11,278 bases of DNA from Thermoplasmata archaeon (GTDB lineage: Archaea; Thermoplasmatota; Thermoplasmata; Lutacidiplasmatales; UBA184): the NCBI GenBank assembly GCA_030044475.1, contig JASHVP010000096.1, forward strand, positions 1 to 11,278, given 5' to 3'. Made by a program: the position numbers and the translations under genes. Below are positions 6,816 to 11,278 of the stretch, piece by piece (the stretch's first letter is position 1; each line of letters begins with the position of its first letter). The notes beneath the pieces were generated by a model. The model saw nothing but the letters and a program-made list of their open reading frames with translations, made no database searches and was not told where the DNA came from.

Positions 6816-7847
6816 CTAGTTCGCGCGATCCACTCGCGCCAACACGGCGCGGGCGGTGAGCGTGATCCATTTGCTCGGCTTCCCGGGCGGCTCGAGCGAC
6901 CACCCGTGGATCTCCGTTCCGCGGTAGTCCTTCCGGAGCGATCGACCGACGTCCGGGTGGACCCGGTCGAGGATCCAGGTGCCGTCGGGACGTCGCTTCT
7001 CCGTGAGGAGCTTCAGCGCCGGCCCCAACCGCCGATCCCCCGCGTATCCGAGCCGGGTGAGCACGTCGAGCCCGACGAGGACGTCGTAGAAGTAGTGGGT
7101 CGGATAGTGGAACCGGAACCACGGGTCGTATCGCTTCCCCTCCCGGAAGAGGTGGCGTTCGAGGTAGAACTCGCAGCCCCGCTCGATCGCGGATTCGATC
7201 GACCGACCCCGGGCGGACCGGGGGAGCTCGGCGAACGCGGCGAGCGCCTCCCAGCAGTCGAGCGTGCCGGGTTGATCCGGCGCACAGTTCCACCCCCCAT
7301 CCTCCCGTTGGTCTTCGAGCATCCAGGCGTGCAGTTTCCGCACCCGCCGGTCGTCCGCGTAGCCGAACCGGGTCAACATCCGCGCCACGTTCCCGACGGC
7401 GCAGACCTCCTCGGTGAAGAAGTTGAACGGGGAACTGAACCGGAGTTTGTAGTCGAAGAGGAGTTCGGCCGCCTTCCGGATCCGGGCCTCCTTCGCCGTG
7501 AGCCCGAGATCGGAGAGGACCTGCAGCGGCCACATCGTGCTCCGGAACTGGGGGAATTGGAGGAACCGCGCCTGCCCCTCGAAATCGGTGGGGGCGCGCG
7601 CCTCCCAGAACCCCTCGGGCTTCTGCCGGCGGAGGAGCTCCCGCGCCCAGCCCGTGGTGGGAATCCGCGCCCGCGCGCGCCGTACGTCGGCGTCGTCCTC
7701 TCGGCGCCCCAGGAGTTCGACGAGGGCGGAGCAACGGACGGACGGCTGGGTCTCCTCCAGGAGCCACGAGAGCACCGGGTCGTGGGTCGGGACCGCCGGG
7801 TCGCTTCCTCCGGGCCCCACGGTCCGACCTCCGGATCCGCCCCTCAC
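6816..7847 (-). CDS. Prenyltransferase/squalene-cyclase-fold (alpha-toroid) protein, first of a tandem pair
   Basis: A 343-residue paralogue of the protein encoded just downstream. QW-like repeat ends are QKPEGFW (75-81), QREDGGW (180-186) and KRRPDGTW (284-291). Conserved blocks are VCAVGNVARMLTRFGY, TLDCWEALAAFAELP, YPTHYFYDVLVGLDVLTRLG and LDRVHPD. Protein prenyltransferase beta subunits bind zinc through Asp, Cys and His; an Asp-Cys pair (LDCW, 196-199) is present here, but the spacing differs, so zinc binding is speculative. No DXDD motif is visible, arguing against a class II terpene cyclase. The first 20 residues are Gly/Pro-rich and may not be translated: GTG 7847 lies 12 bases after the upstream stop, while GTG 7820 is an alternative. 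Together with the small winged-helix gene and the second paralogue it forms a tight minus-strand operon. Confidence 0.87.
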   Translation of the reverse strand: MRGGSGGRTVGPGGSDPAVPTHDPVLSWLLEETQPSVRCSALVELLGRREDDADVRRARARIPTTGWARELLRRQKPEGFWEARAPTDFEGQARFLQFPQFRSTMWPLQVLSDLGLTAKEARIRKAAELLFDYKLRFSSPFNFFTEEVCAVGNVARMLTRFGYADDRRVRKLHAWMLEDQREDGGWNCAPDQPGTLDCWEALAAFAELPRSARGRSIESAIERGCEFYLERHLFREGKRYDPWFRFHYPTHYFYDVLVGLDVLTRLGYAGDRRLGPALKLLTEKRRPDGTWILDRVHPDVGRSLRKDYRGTEIHGWSLEPPGKPSKWITLTARAVLARVDRAN

Positions 7848-7859
7848 CGCCCGAGCGGG

Positions 7860-8072
7860 CTACCGGCGCCTGGGGCGTCGAAGGGTCCAGACCTTGGCGG
7901 GGGAGCCAGGCTTCCGGACGAGACCGATCTCGCTCTCCAGTCGATGGACCCACGTGGGGCACGGGATCTCATACGATAGCCGGAGGTCCGATTTGAGAGC
8001 CTTCCAGGTCGATCCCTCGGGATGTCGCTGGAGGTACCCCCGGATCGAATCCCGGAACTGTTCGTACTTCAT
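7860..8072 (-). CDS. Small winged-helix-like protein leading the alpha-toroid operon
   Basis: A 70-residue basic protein. Predicted elements are a first helix (EQFRDSIRGYLQRH), a turn (PEGS), a second helix (TWKALKSDLRL), a recognition-like helix (PTWVHRLESEIGL) and a hairpin wing (RKPGSPAKVWTLRR) ending in RPRRR. This is the layout of a minimal winged helix-turn-helix. I recognise no named family. The stop at 7860 is 12 bases before the GTG of the first alpha-toroid gene, so the two are almost certainly co-transcribed. The protein could be an autoregulator of the operon, or it could bind nucleic acid or protein as a partner of the toroid proteins; the sequence does not decide this. ATG 8072 is the only good start. 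Confidence 0.75.
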   Translation of the reverse strand: MKYEQFRDSIRGYLQRHPEGSTWKALKSDLRLSYEIPCPTWVHRLESEIGLVRKPGSPAKVWTLRRPRRR

Positions 8073-8105
8073 CGGGTCGTCTCACGCTGCCACCGTCCGA
8101 GCTCC

Positions 8106-8113
8106 TCTTAACG
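8106..8113 (-). promoter_or_regulatory. Possible TATA-like box for the winged-helix/alpha-toroid operon
   Basis: On the minus strand this reads CGTTAAGA, the only AT-rich patch before the ATG at 8072, about 38 bases away. It would give a leader of about ten bases. It lies in the 147-base divergent spacer shared with the ANT-like gene. Confidence 0.35.
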
Positions 8114-8189
8114 TCCGAGGAGACGGGATGAAACGCTTCCCGTCCCCGAGAACGCCGCCGGAGGCATCGCGCCGAACCGAAGGGGCGCC

Positions 8190-8198
8190 CATCATATC
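8190..8198 (+). promoter_or_regulatory. Archaeal TATA-like box for the ANT(6)-like gene
   Basis: CATCATATC is centred about 25 bases before the GTG at 8220, the distance of a leaderless archaeal promoter, and it favours this GTG as the start. No ribosome binding site is seen. Confidence 0.5.
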
Positions 8199-8219
8199 GA
8201 AGGAGCGCTGTTCTCGGAC

Positions 8220-9098
8220 GTGACCGCATCGAGGTACCGCTCCCTCCTCCAGGAGTTCCGGACGTGGGCCACGGGCGAGTCCGCCGTCCGGGCGGCGATC
8301 GTGGTCGGCTCGCAGGCCCGAGTCACGGAGCCGGCCGACGAGTGGTCGGACCTCGATGTCGTGATCTTCCACGAGCACCCGGAGCAGTTGCTCGGCTCGA
8401 CGGACTGGGTCGAGCGGTTCGGTCCCGTCCTCCTGACGGTCGTCGAGCCGACCGCGGTGTTCGAGAGCCGCGAACGTCGCGTCCTCTACCGCGACGGCCG
8501 CGACGTCGATTTCGCAGTCTTCCCCGCCCGAGCGCTGGCCGGCCTGGCGCAGCACCCGGAGGGACTCGCCGTGCTCGGACGTGGGTACGAGGTCCTGGCC
8601 GACAAGGACGGCCAGCTCCCACGGCGCATTCCCGGGGCCGAGGCGCACGTCCGGGACCGGCGGCCGCCGCCGGAGGAGCCCCAGTTCCAGAGCGACGTCC
8701 GGGATTTCTGGTATCACGTGCTGTGGACGGCGAGGAAGCTCCGCCGCGGCGAGCTCTGGGCCGCCAAGTTCGGATGCGACGGATACCTCAAGCGACTGTT
8801 GCTGCGCATGGTGGAGTGGCAGGTCGTGGTGCAGAGCGGACGCGCGACCGACGTCTGGCACGAGGGACGGTTCCTGGACCGCTGGGCTCCGGCGGAGGTC
8901 CGGACTCGGCTGCCGGCCACGTTCGCCCGATACGACCGGGCCGACCTCGCGAGAGGGCTCCGAGCGACCGCCGAGCTCTACTCGGAGGTGGCCCGGGAGG
9001 TCGCCCGGCGACTCTCGTGGGAGTATCCCGAGGCGATCGAAGCCGGCGTCCAGACCCTCGTCCGCGGTACGCTTCCCGAATCCGGCGCGTCGCCCTAA
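8220..9098 (+). CDS. Aminoglycoside 6-adenylyltransferase (ANT(6)/streptomycin adenylyltransferase) family protein
   Basis: A 292-residue nucleotidyltransferase. The N-terminal polymerase-beta-like domain has the signature G30-S31 (VVGSQAR), then DEWSDLDVVIF with D44 and D46, and a third carboxylate D97 in RDVDFAVFP. These would bind Mg-ATP. The C-terminal helical domain has DFWYHVLWTARKLRRGELWAA (162-182) with E178 and LKRLLLRMVEW (190-200). This matches the block that in ANT(6) enzymes carries the catalytic base and forms the antibiotic pocket. Length equals that of ANT(6) proteins. Known members transfer AMP to streptomycin, but the substrate here is unproven, and archaeal ribosomes are generally poorly sensitive to streptomycin. 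It is a single gene, divergent from the winged-helix operon and convergent with the intact DinB gene, 63 bases from it. Confidence 0.88.
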   Translation: MTASRYRSLLQEFRTWATGESAVRAAIVVGSQARVTEPADEWSDLDVVIFHEHPEQLLGSTDWVERFGPVLLTVVEPTAVFESRERRVLYRDGRDVDFAVFPARALAGLAQHPEGLAVLGRGYEVLADKDGQLPRRIPGAEAHVRDRRPPPEEPQFQSDVRDFWYHVLWTARKLRRGELWAAKFGCDGYLKRLLLRMVEWQVVVQSGRATDVWHEGRFLDRWAPAEVRTRLPATFARYDRADLARGLRATAELYSEVAREVARRLSWEYPEAIEAGVQTLVRGTLPESGASP

Positions 9099-9161
9099 CC
9101 GGGACCCGACGCGGGCGGGCTCGGCCGGTGGCGCCGGCGAGAGATCGAGCCGGGGTCCGGA

Positions 9162-9800
9162 TCACGCGGCTCGGGCCTTCGACCGTCCCCGTCGCGGGGG
9201 CGAGCGGCGGCGTGCCTTGGGGGGCGCGGAAGACGTCCCGGCGCGTCGCAGGATCGGGCCGGGCGCGAGGGCGGACTCCGGGGGCGGCCACCGACCGTGG
9301 AGGACCCGCCGCATGATCCAGAACGTGCTGGGCGGCTCCACGTCCATCTGCCAGAGCATCGCCTCGACCTCGCCCAGGTGCAGCAGGTGTTCGGTGAGGC
9401 ACTGCGCGAGGGCGGAGTCCCGGCTGAGTCGCACGGGGTACGTCTTCGACGCCACCCAGACCGCCGGCCGGCCGAGCTCGTCCGGGGTGTTCCATCGGGA
9501 GAACCGGGCGTCCCCCATCGCGCGGACCTCCCGGAGTCGTTGGCGGACCGATTCGAGGTCGAGATAGCGGTCCTGCGGGATCCGCATCACCTCGGGCATC
9601 CACTCCGTGGCCCGTCCCTCGCAGAACTCGGTGACGTGCTGTTCCTCGACGTAGGAGAGGTGGAGGAAGACGTCCCGGAACGAGTGCATGCTCACCCCGC
9701 GGTCCTTCGTGAACTCCTCCCACCCGAGCTTCGCGGCGCACTCGAAGAACTCCTCGCGGAGCTCGTGGACGAAGTCCATCAGGTCGATCGTCGAGACCAT
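9162..9800 (-). CDS. DinB-family four-helix-bundle protein
   Basis: About 212 residues from the ATG at 9800. The DinB/YfiT-like fold is a four-helix bundle that usually binds a divalent metal through His residues and may act as a thiol-dependent transferase. Visible landmarks are FVHELREEFFECA (first helix), RGVSMHSFRDVFLHLSYVEEQH with H47 as likely ligand, and TEHLLHLGEVEAMLWQMDVEPP in the last helix with a second His group. The frame extends upstream to a TTG at 9893, but those 31 residues are Pro/Gly/Arg-rich and overlap the AT-rich promoter patch, so the ATG is preferred. The C-terminal tail (about 185-212) is very basic (KARRRSPPRRGRSKARA) and likely disordered. Its last helix resembles the pseudogene at 1932-2552. 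It is divergent from the DUF4242 gene. Confidence 0.87.
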   Translation of the reverse strand: MVSTIDLMDFVHELREEFFECAAKLGWEEFTKDRGVSMHSFRDVFLHLSYVEEQHVTEFCEGRATEWMPEVMRIPQDRYLDLESVRQRLREVRAMGDARFSRWNTPDELGRPAVWVASKTYPVRLSRDSALAQCLTEHLLHLGEVEAMLWQMDVEPPSTFWIMRRVLHGRWPPPESALAPGPILRRAGTSSAPPKARRRSPPRRGRSKARAA

Positions 9801-9823
9801 CGACGCGGACAGGGCCCGGAAGG

Positions 9824-9831
9824 GGAAAAGC
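9824..9831 (-). promoter_or_regulatory. Weak TATA-like box for the DinB gene
   Basis: Read on the minus strand this patch is GCTTTTCC, centred about 27 bases before the ATG at 9800, the leaderless spacing seen for other genes here. The match is pyrimidine-rich rather than TATA-like. The stronger AT patch at 9893-9902 could instead serve, giving a leader of about 70 bases. Confidence 0.3.
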
Positions 9832-9892
9832 GGGAGCCTGCCCGGACCCGGAGGCGAGCGGGACCGCTCGTCGACTCCCGCGCGCGCGACCA

Positions 9893-9902
9893 AGTATTAA
9901 AG
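9893..9902 (+). promoter_or_regulatory. Archaeal TATA box for the DUF4242 gene
   Basis: AGTATTAAAG contains TATTAAA, centred about 30 bases before the ATG at 9928. It is the longest AT-rich run in this part of the window. The predicted transcript would be leaderless or have only a few untranslated bases. Confidence 0.6.
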
Positions 9903-9927
9903 TCGGGGCGGCGGTGCCGCGGCTGCC

Positions 9928-10176
9928 ATGCCGCTCTACATGGACACGCACAAGAACGTGAAGGGCGTGACCGCCGCGGCCGTCGCCGAGGCGCACGCGA
10001 AGGACCTGAACGTGCAATCGAAATACGGCGTGGAGTACCGCCACTACTGGGTCGACGAGAAGAACGGGACGATCCAGTGCCTCGTCCACGCACCGAACGC
10101 GGACGCCGCCGCCCGGGTCCACCGGGAGGCCCACGGGCTCGTCGCGGACGAGATCCACGAGGTCTCGCAGGGTTGA
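9928..10176 (+). CDS. DUF4242 (SCO4226-like, nickel-binding family) protein
   Basis: An 82-residue single-domain protein of the DUF4242 family, which has a ferredoxin-like fold. Characteristic features are the start MPLYMDTH, the helix GVTAAAVAEAHAKDLNVQSKYGVEY, the strand HYWVDEKNGTIQCLVHAP and the helix DAAARVHREAHGLVADEIHEV. The family's best-known member, SCO4226 of Streptomyces coelicolor, binds nickel. The His residues of VHREAHG and the Cys in IQCLVHAP are conserved-looking, but metal binding here is inferred only from the family. Length is typical. A strong TATA box lies 30 bases upstream. It is divergent from the DinB gene and convergent with the M29-like gene, with a hairpin in between. 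Confidence 0.92.
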   Translation: MPLYMDTHKNVKGVTAAAVAEAHAKDLNVQSKYGVEYRHYWVDEKNGTIQCLVHAPNADAAARVHREAHGLVADEIHEVSQG

Positions 10177-10201
10177 GGCGTCGCCGAGCTCGGAATCGGT
10201 T

Positions 10202-10225
10202 CGCGGGCCGAGGGATCGGCCCGCG
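10202..10225. terminator. Perfect 10-bp hairpin between convergent genes (possible terminator)
   Basis: Arms CGCGGGCCGA and TCGGCCCGCG pair over all ten bases around the loop GGGA, midway in the 70-base gap between the DUF4242 stop and the M29-like stop. It is well placed to end transcription from both sides, but no T-rich tail follows, so the mechanism is not clear. Confidence 0.45.
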
Positions 10226-10246
10226 TTCGGACGTGGGGGGGCGGGA

Positions 10247-11278
10247 TCACCCGGGCAGTCGGAGGGGCTTCCCGTCGACCTCGACGTGCGCTCCGGCGAT
10301 CACGACGATGCCGCCGAACTTCGCCTTGTTCTTCCCCCCGGGGAAGAACGAGTTGTTCCCGACGCTGACGGTGATCGCTCCGGCCTCGCGGTCCTCGAGC
10401 TGCGGTGTGTTGTGGAGCTTCGGGTTGAGCCCGATGGCGAGGTAGCCGGGACGGTCACGACCCGTGCCTCCCTTCGCGTAGTCCTTGTCGAAGAACTCCG
10501 CTCCCGTGTCGAAGTGGTGGTCGACCAGCCGGCCCTTGCGGAAGTCGAACCGGCCCCCCGTCGACATCCCGGTGTCGTTGTAGCTGGTCCGGTTCGCCAC
10601 GAGCGTCCCGTCCGCGACCGACTCGTCGAGGGCGACCCGCACGGTGCCGGCGGGCAGGAGGTTCAGCATCCCGAACGGCCGCCGCAGGTCCTCCTTGGAG
10701 ACCCGTCCGTCATCGATGCGCGCGGGTCGGTGCGCGAGGCCCAGCGTGAGGTCGGTGCCGTTGTCGGCCGTGATCCGGATCCGCTTGCCCTTCTCGAGCG
10801 CCCGTTGGAGGGGCGTGCCGGCCCGGCGGAGCTGGTCGGGGTCGACGAGGCTGGCCTCGACGACCTGGTCCATCCAGGAGTCCTGGTCGACCCCGTACAC
10901 CTTGGCGAGGCTCGGGAACGGCCGCCCGATCTCGAGCCGGCTCCCCCGAAGGCCCGCCTTCGTCGCGATCTTGTACCACGACGGGTTCCATCCGAACAGC
11001 TTGCCCTGGCGGGTCGGCCCGAGCGCCTCCAACCGCAGCCGGTCCCCGGCGTTCCACATGTGGATGTAGACGTTGGTCTTGCCCAGCGCGGCCCACTCGT
11101 GCGCCGGGGTCGCGCCGAGGACGCCGTCCTCCCGCGCGTCGACGGAGTCCCAGTACCCGTCCTCGTCCTCGAAGAGGACGAGCGGGTACGCCTTGAGGCG
11201 CCGGGTCTCGCGCGCGAGGGCGGTCGCCCAGGGGAGCATGCGGCTCCAGCCCTCGATGATCACGTTCTCGCCGGGCTG
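10247..11278 (-). CDS. M29 aminopeptidase-like protein, apparently lacking metal ligands (N-terminus outside window)
   Basis: The frame is open to the right edge and reads QPGENVIIEGW there, the usual first strand of M29 (thermophilic metalloprotease) proteins, so the 5' end is missing. GTG 11263 is unlikely to be the start. Counting from that codon, family landmarks are NVYIHMWNAGD (64-74), VDQDSWMDQVVEASLVDPDQL, RIRITADNGTDLTLGL (161-176), NLLPAGTVRVALDESVADGTL (201-221), GYLAIGLNP (273-281) and the C-terminal GAITVSVGNNSFFPGGKN (295-312). In active M29 enzymes the corresponding motifs carry the metal ligands: Glu in PxGEV, Glu in GELxxG, His in GTxHxAxG and the HxD near the C-terminus. Here they read PAGTV, GYLAIG, GAITVSVG and KFGGIV, so the ligands appear to be absent. 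It may bind rather than cleave peptides, or act on another substrate. Confidence 0.82.
   Translation of the reverse strand, partial: QPGENVIIEGWSRMLPWATALARETRRLKAYPLVLFEDEDGYWDSVDAREDGVLGATPAHEWAALGKTNVYIHMWNAGDRLRLEALGPTRQGKLFGWNPSWYKIATKAGLRGSRLEIGRPFPSLAKVYGVDQDSWMDQVVEASLVDPDQLRRAGTPLQRALEKGKRIRITADNGTDLTLGLAHRPARIDDGRVSKEDLRRPFGMLNLLPAGTVRVALDESVADGTLVANRTSYNDTGMSTGGRFDFRKGRLVDHHFDTGAEFFDKDYAKGGTGRDRPGYLAIGLNPKLHNTPQLEDREAGAITVSVGNNSFFPGGKNKAKFGGIVVIAGAHVEVDGKPLRLPG

Noticed and set aside
6745..7962. Minus-strand open frame of 405 codons over the first toroid gene
   Set aside because: It is a shifted frame of the real toroid gene; the QW-like repeats and conserved blocks occur only in the frame of 6816-7847.
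9801..9893. Upstream extension of the DinB protein to a TTG at 9893
   Set aside because: The extra 31 residues are Pro/Gly/Arg-rich and not DinB-like, and the TTG overlaps the AT-rich promoter patch of the divergent gene. ATG 9800 fits better.
8788..10158. Minus-strand open frame of 456 codons across the ANT, DinB and DUF4242 genes
   Set aside because: It overlaps three well-supported genes in other frames and has low-complexity Arg/Pro/Gly sequence with no domain.
1..11278. tRNA, rRNA, CRISPR array, insertion sequence or attachment site
   Set aside because: Looked for clover-leaf-like sequences, regularly spaced repeats, transposase-like proteins and paired terminal repeats; none was seen by eye.

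Overview
The window is very GC-rich and most probably comes from an archaeon, likely an uncultivated soil or sediment lineage of the Thermoplasmata type. Three things point this way. There is a secreted, sequon-rich YVTN beta-propeller protein. Several genes start 25-30 bases downstream of a short AT-rich box, as expected for archaeal TATA promoters with leaderless mRNAs. The remaining genes are mostly stand-alone, single-domain enzymes of families common in such genomes. The lineage is an inference; no rRNA or other marker gene is present.

Layout. At 2-1366 (+) lies a secreted beta-propeller protein, open at the left edge. At 1505-1867 (+) is a SnoaL/NTF2-fold protein with a clear TATA box. 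At 1932-2552 (+) is a decayed DinB-family gene: one reading frame keeps recognisable DinB sequence but is broken by four in-frame stops. At 2598-3431 (+) is a class I SAM-dependent methyltransferase whose 3' end overlaps, tail to tail, a DUF1275 membrane protein (3420-4136, -). A divergent promoter region then leads to a plus-strand run: a small two-helix membrane protein (4313-4591), a VOC/glyoxalase-family protein (4672-5118) and a probable membrane protein (5251-5688).

On the minus strand, 8072 down to 5819 looks like an operon. It begins with a 70-residue winged-helix-like protein, followed by two tandem paralogues with the prenyltransferase/squalene-cyclase alpha-toroid fold (6816-7847 and 5819-6778). 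Neither paralogue shows the DXDD motif of class II terpene cyclases. Divergent from this operon is a gene of the streptomycin 6-adenylyltransferase (ANT(6)) family (8220-9098, +) with its catalytic carboxylates in place. It converges on an intact DinB-family protein (9162-9800, -). Divergent from DinB is a DUF4242 (SCO4226-like) protein (9928-10176, +) with its own TATA box. Finally, 10247-11278 (-) is an M29 aminopeptidase-like protein cut by the right edge. Its conserved C-terminal motifs appear to have lost the usual metal ligands.

No single metabolic pathway links these genes. Many belong to small-molecule modification or stress families (DinB, VOC, SnoaL, ANT, DUF4242, methyltransferase), so the window reads as an accessory tract of independent enzymes. 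The items most worth following are the winged-helix plus tandem alpha-toroid operon, the apparently ligand-less M29 protein, the ANT(6)-like enzyme in an archaeal setting, and the DinB pseudogene. I saw no tRNA, rRNA, CRISPR array, insertion sequence or attachment site.
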